This document shows positions 1-9,791 of a stretch of 64,000 nt of DNA, piece after piece. The stretch is taken from assembly GCA_021325255.1 (NCBI GenBank), contig JAJPHP010000070.1, positions 1-64,000 of the forward strand, in the 5' to 3' direction. The stretch comes from Nitrososphaerota archaeon. GTDB lineage: Archaea; Thermoproteota; Nitrososphaeria; Nitrososphaerales; CADDZS01. Numbering within the stretch: the first letter of the stretch is position 1; every line of letters starts with the position of its first letter. The notes under the pieces were generated by a model. The model was given only the letters and a program-made list of their open reading frames with translations, made no database searches and was not told where the DNA came from. A program made the position numbers and the translations under genes.

Positions 1-616
1 AAGCCGTACTTTCCAGAGAGAGATCAACGCTACTTGGAGATTGGATGAATGCCTTCTTTGTCCTTGATGCACCGTGCCATTCTGTTGGCGCCCCAACCAC
101 TATCAATCCAAATTTATTGAGCGATGGTGGACTGACTTCTTTGGCAGTAGGTAGTTGTTACATGTTGTCTGCCATTTTTGGACTGTTGTTGCTGTGACAT
201 TTTCCCTTCTCTTCAGCTCTCTTATCTTTGAACGGTCAAATGGCGAATGGGCAAGCAAGATAAAGGCGTTGTGAAAGTGCCCTACTCGAGAACAGACTCT
301 AGTAGGAACTCCCAAAGGGTTGATCACTTATTTGCGAAATCGAACTACCTAACCAGATCGAGATTTCTAGAGAGACGCGTTTGGGGCCTGAAAGCTGCAC
401 GCTTCACAGAGAACAGATATAGGCGGATTCGGCTCGGATTGCAAAACCCTAACTATTCGCTCGAGTCTTGATTGCGGCTTAGGACGACTTGCGGTTTCCC
501 CATCCTCCCGAATAGATGGATACATATTTGCATTCATCGTGATTCACCGACTATTCAAACTTGAAGATTCTTCTGTTATTCTCTAGGAGACAACTATCTA
601 CTCTGGCAATACACGT
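1..616. other. Non-coding or degraded stretch
   Basis: I see no supportable gene in this stretch. Short open frames on both strands have no recognisable motif and look like chance. No tRNA-like, rRNA-like or repeat structure was found by eye. Confidence 0.4.
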
Positions 617-1042
617 TTATCTTGACTTCATGATCTTTTCAGCGGCTCTTGCTCTAAATCTTTCTGCATTAATCACATAGCGCTTATGAGTTCCTTCACT
701 GATTTTATCGATTTCATCCCAAGCTGTGATGTCAAAAGTAAGCTCCATTCCTTCAACGTTTACTAGCTTCACTCGTACTTCAACCTCCAAGCCCGGAGGA
801 GTAGGTGAGACATGACTAACAGAGATATGGGTTCCTACAGTTTGCTACGCAGGCCAATCGATGTGTGGATTGACCGCTTGGATGCAAGCCCACTCGATTA
901 GCCCCACCAAAAAGCCGGTCGCAAAGACCTCCGGCATGACCCCAAATTCGGGAGACTCGGGATACAGTGCTGGCACTATCTTGGATCTTGGTATCAGAAA
1001 CTTGAATTGATATTCAATACCGATTTTCAAAGAATCTTTCAA
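617..1042 (-). pseudogene. Fluoroacetyl-CoA thioesterase (FlK)-like hotdog protein, interrupted by in-frame TAG
   Basis: The reading frame starting at 1042 encodes the typical N-terminal half of the FlK-like hotdog thioesterase family: a PESPEFGVMPEVFATG stretch, then LIEWACIQAV, ending in DWPA. A TAG stop lies at 845-847. The same frame then continues without a shift to TAA at 617-619 and encodes the expected second half: VGTHISVSHVSPTPPG, followed by a strand with EGTHKRYVINAERF. Joined, the protein is about 141 residues, the usual family size, with one amber codon replacing what should be a Gln or Glu. Family members hydrolyse acyl-CoA thioesters, using Thr, His and Glu side chains. TAG is an ordinary stop in this window (for example at 1719 and 7910), so a nonsense mutation or sequencing error is likelier than recoding. 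No promoter was recognised. Confidence 0.8.
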
Positions 1043-1287
1043 CTACGAAATTATCTTCTCCTAGCTTTTGATAGAGTTGGCGGATCCTTGTCTTAGTAAG
1101 ATCACGTATAACAGAGCTCCGAATCCCCAGCAATAAGGACTCTGGTAAACGGAGCTCGTTCAGAGAACGATCAAGACGATCCACTTTTCGCTTCCCGTTC
1201 GTGGGATTGGAATTCTCGCTGATAAATCGTCGTCAAAGAGTTAATACGTGGGCCTGAATAGGGTCATCCTTGTAGTAACGTTTAGTT

Positions 1288-1719
1288 TTGATTTTGGGAA
1301 TCGATCACATTTCGCTTCAAGTTATCGACCGTGAGAAAAGCATAGACTTCTATTCGAAGCTAGGTTTCGCCACGATTAAGTCTGTAACGATTCCAGAAAT
1401 TGATACTACATTAGACATACTGATGTTAGGCGGAGCAGGTTGCCGAATCGAGGTCCGGAGCTCCGCCAGCCAAGTTGACGCCTTGCATCATGCGGGCGCG
1501 GCACACTTTTCAAATCAGAGCGAGTCATCGTCATCCTCTTCCTCTTCCTTTGCTCACTTTGCACTCAAAGTGGAAGACTTATCCGAAGAGATGGCGCGAC
1601 TGCGAGGATCCGGGATAGAATTCATCTCCACTCCCAAAGAGGGAAAGCTCGGAACCTTTGTGTTCCTCAAGGATCCCGACGGCAATGTAATCGAATTTAT
1701 TCAGACAACCGACGAATAG
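1288..1719 (+). CDS. VOC (glyoxalase/bleomycin-resistance fold) family protein
   Basis: This is a 143-residue protein with the vicinal-oxygen-chelate fold: N-terminal GIDHISLQVIDREKSIDFYSKLGF (beta-alpha-beta unit with a putative metal His) and C-terminal FLKDPDGNVIEFIQ, which carries the usual second metal Glu. VOC proteins are metal-dependent lyases, isomerases or dioxygenases; the substrate cannot be read from sequence. A run of eight serines (about residues 79-86) sits in the loop before the second module. The start is TTG at 1288, because the first module begins five codons later and no ATG is available. A second VOC gene lies convergently just downstream, and a transporter follows it, so a small catabolic or detoxification cluster is possible. 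Confidence 0.85.
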   Translation: MILGIDHISLQVIDREKSIDFYSKLGFATIKSVTIPEIDTTLDILMLGGAGCRIEVRSSASQVDALHHAGAAHFSNQSESSSSSSSSFAHFALKVEDLSEEMARLRGSGIEFISTPKEGKLGTFVFLKDPDGNVIEFIQTTDE

Positions 1720-1743
1720 AGAATGGATCAGATATCCAAGGAT

Positions 1744-2109
1744 TCAGTCCAGGTGCTCTTCGAGGGCGAGCCTCATGCCTCTTATGATGTAGATCGCCTC
1801 CTTCAGATTCGGAATTTCAAACTCTACTATCGGTTCAAATCCCTTTTGTTTCATTTCCTCTCTCGCGCTCTTCAAATCGGCCACCCTGAGCGATATTCCC
1901 CTCATCCCGTCCTGCGCGAGCCTCGGTTTCAACTGCTCCACCAGTTCAACCCCGAGTGAAGAGATGGCAATGTTAACTTCCATTCCGTCTGGGAGGATGT
2001 GATGCCCCCTTCTTTCGAACTCTATACCAAGCAGTCCGCTGAAGAAGCTGACACTTTCATCAATGTTCTTCGCCGTCAGCAACACATTTTCAATTTTTAG
2101 AATTTTCAT
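1744..2109 (-). CDS. VOC family protein (second copy)
   Basis: This is a 121-residue VOC protein beginning MKILKIENVLLTAKNIDESVSFF, with a central VNIAISSLGVELVEQ strand and a C-terminal IYIIRGMRLALEE. The frame is open upstream to 2283, but the extra 58 residues are low-complexity and precede the conserved module, so ATG at 2109 is chosen. The canonical DPDGN-x-I-E signature at the C-terminus is replaced by RGMRLALEE; the last Glu may still serve as metal ligand. It is convergent with the VOC gene at 1288-1719 (24 bp apart) and is not a close copy of it. Substrate unknown. Confidence 0.75.
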   Translation of the reverse strand: MKILKIENVLLTAKNIDESVSFFSGLLGIEFERRGHHILPDGMEVNIAISSLGVELVEQLKPRLAQDGMRGISLRVADLKSAREEMKQKGFEPIVEFEIPNLKEAIYIIRGMRLALEEHLD

Positions 2110-2292
2110 GATGGCAAAGCAGAGACCTCTCTTCCAAAGAGTAAGCGCTTTCGAAATTGGAGCGCATTCAAGATGGCCTATTAGGCTTTTTGATTCTGAT
2201 GACGATGACAAGAACTTCTTTAGTGAAATTCGGAGAACATAAATTCTCTTGACCAGATATTCTCGCACGGTCGTCGAATTCAATCTATTCCG

Positions 2293-3543
2293 ATGAATGC
2301 CAGACTCAGCCCAAATACCAGACGATACGTCGCCGGGTTTTTCCTCGTACCCTCCTTCAGCGGTCTTGTGGCATCCCAGGTATTCTCGATTCTCTTGCCT
2401 CTTATAGCCTACAATTATGGCGCGAGTGCCTTAGAGGTTGGAGTTGTCGGGGGAGTCGCTAACGGCGTCTACGTTATTTTTGCCGCAATGATGGGAAGAA
2501 TCTCTGGCGAGGAGAGGAGAAGGCGCCTTCTTGTGATTACATCGCTCTTCGTACTGATGGTGCTGTCGATTCTTTACTTCTCTTACTCGAACAACGTTGC
2601 ACAACTCATCGGCTTGAGAGTCGTCGAGGGAGTAGGCTTTTCGATGTTTTGGCCGATCATTCAGTCAGGCATCGGCAAGCTGGATTACCTCAGCTCAGTG
2701 AAGGTTCTGGGAATGTACAATGTGAGTTGGTCGGCTGGATCCGTTATCGGACCATTGATTGTAACCATAGCTTCGATTTTCACTGGGATGCAGTTTTCGT
2801 TCGAAGTAACGGCAGTTCTTCTTGGGGGTACTATCGTGATTGCTTTGATAACTACTCGGAATGGAGTGGTAGGAGGGGGACGGATAGAGGAGGCCGTTCA
2901 GGACAAGTCTGAACCCGTAAGAGAGAAGGCAGATATTACAGAAACTGACAGTTCACCGGCCTCGCCGAGCAAGAGGAAGGGATCCAAGGAAGTCCTCTCC
3001 CTTATGATGTTCACAGTGTTATGTGCTTCATCGATGGGAGTCCTGTTCACCTTCTTTCCGCCATACGCGGGATCTCTAGGGTTTCCTTTAGCCACTGTCG
3101 GCTTTGCGATCATGGCGTATGGAGCAACTAGGTTTCTTTCCTATCTCGTGTTATCTGTAGGGAGGATCCGACAAAAGCTTGTAGTCAACGAAAGTCACAG
3201 GTTGGTCAGACTCTTCTGTGGGTGTGCACTCATTTCTGCAGCAACTGCGCTGATTGGAATTGTTGCCAACGCGATGGTCCTATACTTTGGAGCATTTATC
3301 GCGGTCGCCGCAGGATTCACACTAGTCTACAGTGTCTCGCAATCGGCCATGATATCGGAATCCGGCGCTTCTCAGTCCAGCTCATTGGCAGGGCTCTTCG
3401 AATCCGCGCTGGGACTTGGCTTAGCCGGCGGCCCAATTCTGGGTGGAGTCCTCAGTACAGCCGGACTTTCATTTGCTTTTTTGGTGCCATCTTTTGAACT
3501 GGTAGCAATTAGTTTGACACTAGCGTTAAGTTATTTCTTATGA
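2293..3543 (+). CDS. MFS transporter
   Basis: This is a 416-residue polytopic membrane protein with about 12 predicted helices. Two six-helix halves are split by a charged cytoplasmic loop (roughly residues 205-235, rich in Glu, Lys and Ser). After helix 2 comes the basic MMGRISGEERRRRLL loop, a position matching the conserved MFS motif-A loop with its Gly-Arg pattern. Major facilitator proteins are proton- or substrate-driven importers or exporters. The cargo here is unknown; two VOC genes upstream and a ThDP enzyme downstream suggest a small organic acid or a toxic compound. ATG at 2293 is used; the gene is divergent from the second VOC gene. Confidence 0.85.
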   Translation: MNARLSPNTRRYVAGFFLVPSFSGLVASQVFSILLPLIAYNYGASALEVGVVGGVANGVYVIFAAMMGRISGEERRRRLLVITSLFVLMVLSILYFSYSNNVAQLIGLRVVEGVGFSMFWPIIQSGIGKLDYLSSVKVLGMYNVSWSAGSVIGPLIVTIASIFTGMQFSFEVTAVLLGGTIVIALITTRNGVVGGGRIEEAVQDKSEPVREKADITETDSSPASPSKRKGSKEVLSLMMFTVLCASSMGVLFTFFPPYAGSLGFPLATVGFAIMAYGATRFLSYLVLSVGRIRQKLVVNESHRLVRLFCGCALISAATALIGIVANAMVLYFGAFIAVAAGFTLVYSVSQSAMISESGASQSSSLAGLFESALGLGLAGGPILGGVLSTAGLSFAFLVPSFELVAISLTLALSYFL

Positions 3544-3725
3544 GAAGACGCACACATAGAGACGACGCAATTCAAAAAGTTAGACAGAGGAAGTACCTCC
3601 TACATCTGTTTGTGATTTCGCCCCCCTTCAATTTGAATAGCCTTAAGTTCAATGAAGATACTCGGCACCTTTACAACAAGTACAAGGGAAGCGGAGAGGA
3701 AAAAGGAGAGCGGTAAAAGGGTAAG

Positions 3726-5450
3726 ATGACGATGCACGGCACCAAGGTAATCACGGAGACTCTGAAGAGAGCGGGGATAAACACAATCTTTGGTCTACCA
3801 GGCCATACTGTTCACCATCTCGCCGATGAAATTTACAGGGACGGCTCATTTCGACTCGTCTCTCCAAGAACTGAAACCGGCGGGACATTCATGTCCTATG
3901 GTTTCAACAGGGCAAGCCACCGCTTGGCTTCAGCTTGTGTTTGGCACATAGCCGGAGCTCCGTATAGCATGCCCGCGGTCCACGCGGCATTCGATGATTC
4001 TGTGCCACTGCTCGTCATGTATGGTCAAGCTGAATCTTGGTTCAAGGGAAGGGATCCCATCCAAGCAAGCGACCACATGCTTGACTCGTTTTATCCCATT
4101 GCAAAATTCACGCACAAGATCGAGAAAGCTGGACTCATCCATCAAGCTCTGAGGCAAGCGATACTAGCAGCTTCGAGTGGTCGGCAAAGACCTAGCGTCA
4201 TCGAAATCCCGACCGACATCCAACAGGATTCAACGGAAGCCAAGGTGTCCGACATCGTCTGGCCTTCTCCTCCGTCTGCTGATCCAAAATCAATCGAACT
4301 TGCTTGCAAATATTTGAGTCAGGCCTCGATGCCGGTGCTTATATCGGGTGGAGGCGCTGCGGCTTCGCAAGCTTCCGGCCCCATGCTAGAGCTGGCCGAG
4401 TTACTCTGCGCACCCGTAGTCTATGGAGCTAGGGCGGGCAAGGGAGTCATTCCTGATCTTCACCCGCTGTGCTTTGGGCCGACCGGAAACGTGGCGTGGC
4501 CAATTGGGAATGCAGTCTTGGAAGAGTCGGACTGCTGGCTCGCGGTAGGAACTTCTTTCTCACAATACGGAACGGCACTCTGGACGCTAAAGAAACCTGC
4601 GAACGTTCTCCAGATAGATATAGACGCGCACGAGATTGGGAAGATCTTTTCTCCGGCTGTCGGAATAGTCGCAGATGCCAAACTAGCGCTCGACCAAATG
4701 GTTTCAGTTTTCAAGGCCCAAGGTCGAGATAGAAACTACGACGGAAACCAGAGGTTTCCCGAGCTTAGGCAGAGAAAGGAGAAGTGGCTTGGAGAGCTCA
4801 ACTCGATGATGAGCTCTTCCGCCAAGCCCATCAATTCGTGGCGCATAGTCAAGGAGATGCGCTCACATCTGCCCCCCAACGGGACCGTTGTTACGGACGT
4901 GGGCCAGCACCAGCACTGGATTGCGCGGGGGTTCTATTCTAGCACTCCCGACGACGTACTCATAGACTCGCGATTCATCATCTTGGGCTTCGGAGTATCC
5001 GCAGCGCTCGGTGTGAAACTCGCAAGGCCCGAGAGGCCGGTGATAGCTTTCGTGGGCGACGGCGGACTGTACTATTCGATCCCAGAATTCGCGACGGCTG
5101 TGAGTGAAAAGATTCCAATCGTCATAGTGGTGGAGAACAATGGGTATTACAACTCGAACAAGGCCGTGCAGGATTTTGTTTTCGGCAAGAGACACGCCTT
5201 CTCTGAATTGCCGACAAGTACCGATTTTGTTCAGGTTGCCAAGGGGTTCGGAATGGGCGGCGAGGTCGTCGAGGATCCCGCCAACATAGGCCCGGCCATA
5301 AAGCGTGGTCTAGAGAAAGGGCCCTACCTGATTGACGTAAAGGTAGATCCCATGCAGCCGACCAAACTCTCAAGGCAGCCCATGTTCAGAAACGAGTGGG
5401 ACATCTCTAGCAAACCGATTGTGGTGGAAGGCAACCAATTTTGGGAATGA
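3726..5450 (+). CDS. Thiamine-diphosphate-dependent enzyme, acetolactate-synthase/benzoylformate-decarboxylase family
   Basis: This is a 574-residue protein with the three-domain architecture of ThDP enzymes. The N-terminal pyrimidine-binding domain has FGLPGHTVHHL and a conserved Glu in the RTETGG segment that activates the cofactor. The central domain (about 190-330) contains SGGGAAASQ. The C-terminal PP domain has the ThDP motif GDGG followed about 24 residues later by ENNGYYN. The family includes acetolactate synthase, oxalyl-CoA decarboxylase, sulfoacetaldehyde acetyltransferase and related carboligases or decarboxylases; I cannot choose among them. ATG at 3726 lies just after a purine-rich AAAGGAGAGCGG stretch; a second ATG at 3732 is possible. 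No small regulatory subunit gene lies nearby, which argues against a branched-chain amino-acid role. Confidence 0.85.
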   Translation: MTMHGTKVITETLKRAGINTIFGLPGHTVHHLADEIYRDGSFRLVSPRTETGGTFMSYGFNRASHRLASACVWHIAGAPYSMPAVHAAFDDSVPLLVMYGQAESWFKGRDPIQASDHMLDSFYPIAKFTHKIEKAGLIHQALRQAILAASSGRQRPSVIEIPTDIQQDSTEAKVSDIVWPSPPSADPKSIELACKYLSQASMPVLISGGGAAASQASGPMLELAELLCAPVVYGARAGKGVIPDLHPLCFGPTGNVAWPIGNAVLEESDCWLAVGTSFSQYGTALWTLKKPANVLQIDIDAHEIGKIFSPAVGIVADAKLALDQMVSVFKAQGRDRNYDGNQRFPELRQRKEKWLGELNSMMSSSAKPINSWRIVKEMRSHLPPNGTVVTDVGQHQHWIARGFYSSTPDDVLIDSRFIILGFGVSAALGVKLARPERPVIAFVGDGGLYYSIPEFATAVSEKIPIVIVVENNGYYNSNKAVQDFVFGKRHAFSELPTSTDFVQVAKGFGMGGEVVEDPANIGPAIKRGLEKGPYLIDVKVDPMQPTKLSRQPMFRNEWDISSKPIVVEGNQFWE

Positions 5451-5705
5451 GACGGAAGAAGAAAGTTGTTGCCTACGTCAAGCGAGTACGTATGCTTCGT
5501 GGAGCAAAAAATCCGATTAGCGCACTAGCAATCAATAAATATTCTCGATTGACTTTCGGCGTGGATAAAGAATAGTGGGGAATCTCCTTTTAGTTCCGGT
5601 CTTGCAATCACCAAACGACTTCTTTCTTGCTAGGCATTTTCTTCTCCCACTTGTTCCTCTGCTCTCCTCTCACGCTGTCCATTTTTGTAGTAGACGTGCA
5701 ATTGC

Positions 5706-6716
5706 ATGCCGCCGCTTCTAGAAATTGAAGATTTATCCGTCGATTTCAGGTCGCCTCTTCGTACCGTTCATGCCCTAAACCAGGTGAGCATGACAGTAAA
5801 TGAGGGAGAGGTAATTGGAATTGTCGGCGAGAGCGGGTGCGGCAAGTCGACTCTCGCGTATTCTATCATGAAGCTCCTGCCTCAGCCGCCCGCCTTTACC
5901 TCGGGCCACATTCGGTTCAGCGGGGAAGACATTGTGGAACTGAGCGAAAAGAGGATGAGATCGATACGCGGAAACGATATTTCCATAGTTTTTCAAGATC
6001 CGATGTCCTCGCTTAACCCCGGGCTGAAAGTCGGGGATCAGATTGGGGAGCCCCTAAGAATCCACAAAGACGACAGCGGCCGCAAGAGGAATGGAACAAA
6101 ACTAGAAGGAAAGGAGGTCAAGGGGAAGGTCATTGAAGTGCTTCACAGGGTCCAGATGCCCAATCCCGATACTGTGTACAACTGCTACCCCTACGAGCTG
6201 TCCGGAGGCATGCGCCAACGAGCTGCGATAGCGACCGCGTTAATCAATGAACCAAAGGTTTTGATTGCTGACGAACCCACTTCCTCACTCGACGTCACGA
6301 TTCAAGCCCAGATAATACGGCTATTCTCCACCCTCAAACGGAAAATCAAGACCACTTTGATTCTCATAACACACGACTTGGGGGTTGCGGCGTCGATATG
6401 TGACCGGATTGCGGTGATGTATGCTGGCAACCTCATGGAAGTTGGGAGTGTTGATGATATCTTCCACAGTCCGGCCCACCCGTATACGACGGGACTCTTG
6501 AAAGCCACTCCGAGAGCAGGGAACAAGATGCTCCAGCCCATACCCGGAGATGTGCCGAACCTGATTGCACTTAACAAAGGGTGCCCGTTTCAACCACGAT
6601 GCCTGTATTCCAAAGAAATCTGCAGCGAGGTACGTCCAACGTCACGCCCGATGGCAAGTACCGGTGGACAGCCGCATTATTCCTACTGCCACTTTGCTGA
6701 TACAATCTCAAATTGA
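5706..6716 (+). CDS. Oligopeptide ABC transporter ATP-binding protein (DppD/OppD type)
   Basis: This is a 336-residue ATPase of the peptide/nickel uptake family. The Walker A is GESGCGKST, the Q-loop FQDPMSSLNP, the signature LSGGMRQR and the Walker B VLIADEPTSSLD. The H-loop is ITHDLGV. The C-terminal extension has the Cys-rich CPFQPRCLYSKEIC typical of OppD/DppD proteins. It would energise import through the two permeases encoded at 7907-9658. The gene is followed after 15 bp by the second ATPase, so they are probably co-transcribed. ATG at 5706 is the first good start; a weak AT-rich element near 5528-5540 could hold a promoter but lies rather far upstream. Confidence 0.93.
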   Translation: MPPLLEIEDLSVDFRSPLRTVHALNQVSMTVNEGEVIGIVGESGCGKSTLAYSIMKLLPQPPAFTSGHIRFSGEDIVELSEKRMRSIRGNDISIVFQDPMSSLNPGLKVGDQIGEPLRIHKDDSGRKRNGTKLEGKEVKGKVIEVLHRVQMPNPDTVYNCYPYELSGGMRQRAAIATALINEPKVLIADEPTSSLDVTIQAQIIRLFSTLKRKIKTTLILITHDLGVAASICDRIAVMYAGNLMEVGSVDDIFHSPAHPYTTGLLKATPRAGNKMLQPIPGDVPNLIALNKGCPFQPRCLYSKEICSEVRPTSRPMASTGGQPHYSYCHFADTISN

Positions 6717-6731
6717 ACTTCTTGCACGTGG

Positions 6732-7910
6732 GTGGCACGCATTAGTGTGAGTCAAAGCAAACGGCAGCAGCAAGACCAACGGCAACAGCAAGTGTTGCTG
6801 CAAGTAGAAAACGTCACCAAACTGTTCAATGTTCAGAGCTCAGGGACGGGGTTTGGACGTGATAAGATCGCAACCACAACAATCGTCAGGGCAGTCGACA
6901 GCGTGAGCATTGAGATAAATCGAGGGGAGCATCTGAGCATAGTTGGCGAGTCTGGGTCTGGGAAGACCACTCTGGCTAGGATGATCCTGGGTCTCGAACG
7001 ACCCACATCGGGTAAGATCATTTTCAGGGGGACTGACTTCGCACGAGCAAAGGAAAGAGAGCTCAGACCTCTGAGGAAATCAATTCAAATCGTATTCCAA
7101 GACCCTTACTCATCACTCAACCCGCGCATGAGCGTCCGCGAAACGGTCGAGCGGCCGCTCAAGATTCTATTGCAGATGGGTGAATCGGAGCGCCGCGAGA
7201 GGGTTGCTAGCATACTCAGGCAGGTGGGGCTGGCAGATTACCAAGACAGAATTCCTTCGGAGCTCAGCGGAGGTCAGAGACAGAGGGTTGCGATAGCAAG
7301 GGCGATCTCGATAAACCCGGAGTTGATTGTGCTTGATGAGCCGACATCCGCTCTGGACGTATCGATCCAAGCTCAGGTTGTTTCATTGCTCAAGGAAATT
7401 GAAAGCAAGTTTGAGATCACATTCATCTTGATCACGCACAACATGGCGCTGATACCCTACCTCACAAAGAAAACCGCCGTGATGTACTCAGGCAAAATTG
7501 TCGAGGTCGGAAATACCGAGGATATACTCTCCCGCCCCGAGCACCCGTACACGAAGCACTTGGTGGCTTCTATACCTATCCCAGATCCCAGTGTTCGGTC
7601 TCGGCAGCAAGAAGGAGAGGAGGTGGAAGATTCAAAGAGGGAGGAGTACTCAAGCCAGTTCTATGGTAAGATTGCGGAACGGATGACGAGAGAGGGGGAG
7701 GTGGGACTGAAAATGGATAGGAAAACTCCCGTCATCGGATGCCGGTATTTCGGAAGATGCTCGTATGCCAACGAAAGATGTGCCAAGGAAGAACCAGCAC
7801 TTTACGATATAGGTGAACAAAGAAGCGTCGCTTGCTTCCTTTTCGAAAACCAAGGCAAGGGAAATCTTGAGAAAGTGGGATATACCTTGGAGAGCCCGCG
7901 GACTCCCTAG
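6732..7910 (+). CDS. Oligopeptide ABC transporter ATP-binding protein (DppF/OppF type)
   Basis: This is a 392-residue ATPase partner of the preceding gene: Walker A GESGSGKTT, Q-loop FQDPYSSLNP, signature LSGGQRQR, Walker B LIVLDEPTSALD, H-loop ITHNMAL, and a C-terminal CRYFGRCSYANERC extension characteristic of DppF/OppF. A Gln-rich N-terminal leader (residues 6-20) is unusual. GTG at 6732 is the start used; a later start cannot be excluded. The 3' end overlaps the convergent permease gene by 4 bp. Together with the permeases and the binding protein at 14452-16233 it completes a five-component peptide importer, although the components lie on both strands. Confidence 0.92.
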   Translation: MARISVSQSKRQQQDQRQQQVLLQVENVTKLFNVQSSGTGFGRDKIATTTIVRAVDSVSIEINRGEHLSIVGESGSGKTTLARMILGLERPTSGKIIFRGTDFARAKERELRPLRKSIQIVFQDPYSSLNPRMSVRETVERPLKILLQMGESERRERVASILRQVGLADYQDRIPSELSGGQRQRVAIARAISINPELIVLDEPTSALDVSIQAQVVSLLKEIESKFEITFILITHNMALIPYLTKKTAVMYSGKIVEVGNTEDILSRPEHPYTKHLVASIPIPDPSVRSRQQEGEEVEDSKREEYSSQFYGKIAERMTREGEVGLKMDRKTPVIGCRYFGRCSYANERCAKEEPALYDIGEQRSVACFLFENQGKGNLEKVGYTLESPRTP

Positions 7911-8734
7911 CCGCGTAGCACTTCGCGCAGTGAGTATTGGAGGCCGTCTCCGAAAAGGTTGAACCCCATGACGAGCGAAATCAGGGCAACTCCAGGAACG
8001 GCAACGAGCCACGGGTCAGCGGCTAGATAGGCCGCACCGCTCACCATCATAGCGCCCCACTCGGCCTGCGGGATTTGTACGCCGAGTCCGATGTAGCTCA
8101 ACGCGGCTACTGCGATGACTGCGCTTCCCAGCCTTATGATTGATTGGACCACAATCGGTTGATAGGAGTTCGCCAGTATGTACTTTGTAAGAATGCTGAA
8201 GGAGTTCTCTCCAGTGGCTTTCGCGGCATCGACAAATTCAACGTGTTTCAGTGGAACAATACTGGACCTCGTGACCCTGGCTATGTTTGGTATTTGTGAT
8301 ATCCCGACTGCGATTGAAACGTTTATCGTTCCGGTACCTATTGCGGCCACGATCACGAGGGCGAAGAGAATTCCAGGAAGAGAGAGCATCGAATCAATAA
8401 CGATGTTCAGTACCGCGTCAAATGCCCTTGAAAAATATGCGACGAGTCCCAGCACGATCCCCCCGGGAATGCAAATGAGTCCTACGACGCCGAGCACCTG
8501 GAAGGTGACACCAGCTCCGTAAATCAATCTAGTCAGTGTGTCCCTTCCGTAATTGTCGGTGCCAAACGGATGCGCCCAGCTACTTGGCAATAGAGATGCG
8601 TGAAGGTTTATGGCGATCGGATTGTAGGGGGATATGAATGGAGCCAAAAGTGCGACGACAAGCCAGCCTAGGATTATGTACAAACCTACGCCAGTTCTGC
8701 CCTTGAAAAAGATCTTAATGCTGGATAAGCGCAA
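7907..8734 (-). CDS. Oligopeptide ABC transporter permease (DppC/OppC type)
   Basis: This is a 275-residue inner-membrane permease with an N-terminal helix (GVGLYIILGWLVVALLAPFI), the conserved HPFGTDNYGRDTLTRLIYG segment of DppC proteins, five further helices, and an EAA-type cytoplasmic loop (VDAAKATGENSFSIL) that docks on the ATPases. It lies 6 bp downstream of the other permease gene on the same strand, so the two are translationally close and form one operon. The direction is opposite to the ATPase genes, which is atypical for dpp operons. Confidence 0.92.
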   Translation of the reverse strand: MRLSSIKIFFKGRTGVGLYIILGWLVVALLAPFISPYNPIAINLHASLLPSSWAHPFGTDNYGRDTLTRLIYGAGVTFQVLGVVGLICIPGGIVLGLVAYFSRAFDAVLNIVIDSMLSLPGILFALVIVAAIGTGTINVSIAVGISQIPNIARVTRSSIVPLKHVEFVDAAKATGENSFSILTKYILANSYQPIVVQSIIRLGSAVIAVAALSYIGLGVQIPQAEWGAMMVSGAAYLAADPWLVAVPGVALISLVMGFNLFGDGLQYSLREVLRG

Positions 8735-8740
8735 CTTGAT

Positions 8741-9658
8741 CTAGAGTTTCACCCTGCGATTGAGTCTAATCACGAAGAGATCTGCGACCGTGTTAGATGC
8801 TATGACAATTACGGCAAGCAAAACGATGGCATCCTGCGCAACGAGATAATCATTAGTGAGAACGCTATTCACAATCAACAGACCAATACCAGGCCATCCG
8901 AAAATTAGCTCGATGACCACAGCAGTGGATAGTAGAGCTCCGACCTGAACACCGAGCACCGTTATCAGCGGAGTGAGGGCGTTCCTCATCGCGTGTTTGG
9001 TCACGATTCTAAACGTTGATGCGCCCTTCGCCTTCGCGGAGATGCAGTATGGCTTTTCGAGTTCTTCGATCATACTCGCCCTTATTGTTCGGTGCACCTC
9101 GGGCAATGAAAATAACGAGTAAACCAGTGCGGGCAATATCATGAACTGGATGCCTCCCACGCCCCCTGCGGGGAGCCAGTGAAGCCTTACAGCAAAGACC
9201 GAGATCAGGATGAGCGCTACCCAGAACGAGGGCACCGCGGAGAGGAAGGACGCGAAAGAGTTCAGGGAATTGTCAATTATCTTATTCTTCGAATAAGTCG
9301 CGGAAACTACCCCGGAGACGATTCCCGCGCAGACGCTTAGCGTCATACCGAGTAGTACTAGCTGAAAACTCCGGCTCAGCGGCTGGAGTATCGAATCGGA
9401 TACCGGTTGATTCGTAATGTAGGATCTTCCAAGGTTAAACGTTATGAGATCCCGAAACCAAATCAAGAATTGATCGTAGACAGGTAGATTGAGTCCGAGA
9501 AGCTGTGTTGCTTGTCTTATCTGGAGCGGAGTCGCGCCCGGCCCTAGCAGAAGTGCAATTGGATTTCCCGGAATCACCCTCATCGCCAAGAACACGATAA
9601 CCGCGACTGCGAGAAATGTCACCATGGAGTACAGCAACCTCCGAACTACATAGTGCAA
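8741..9658 (-). CDS. Oligopeptide ABC transporter permease (DppB/OppB type)
   Basis: This is a 305-residue permease with the DppB N-terminus (a hydrophobic VTFLAVAVIVFLAMRVIPGNP segment), six predicted helices and the EAA loop YCISAKAKGASTFRIVTKH. It forms the translocation channel with the adjacent DppC-type protein. ATG at 9658 fits the family start. It is the first gene of the minus-strand permease operon; the 133 bp upstream, before the alcohol dehydrogenase stop, should hold its promoter, but no clear TATA box was recognised. Confidence 0.92.
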   Translation of the reverse strand: MHYVVRRLLYSMVTFLAVAVIVFLAMRVIPGNPIALLLGPGATPLQIRQATQLLGLNLPVYDQFLIWFRDLITFNLGRSYITNQPVSDSILQPLSRSFQLVLLGMTLSVCAGIVSGVVSATYSKNKIIDNSLNSFASFLSAVPSFWVALILISVFAVRLHWLPAGGVGGIQFMILPALVYSLFSLPEVHRTIRASMIEELEKPYCISAKAKGASTFRIVTKHAMRNALTPLITVLGVQVGALLSTAVVIELIFGWPGIGLLIVNSVLTNDYLVAQDAIVLLAVIVIASNTVADLFVIRLNRRVKL

Positions 9659-9791
9659 GTTCTATTCCTCTTCTCTCTCACACAATCGCATAATGTCGGC
9701 GAGTTGCTCTTTTGGGAAAACCCAATAAACTTTCCCTATCTCGACAAGTCTCAGCGAATAATTGTTCTCCTCGGCGAGGGACTTTTCTGAG

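Noticed and set aside
1826..1840. tRNA T-loop-like sequence GGTTCAAATCCC
   Set aside because: It lies inside a VOC coding sequence and no cloverleaf can be drawn around it.
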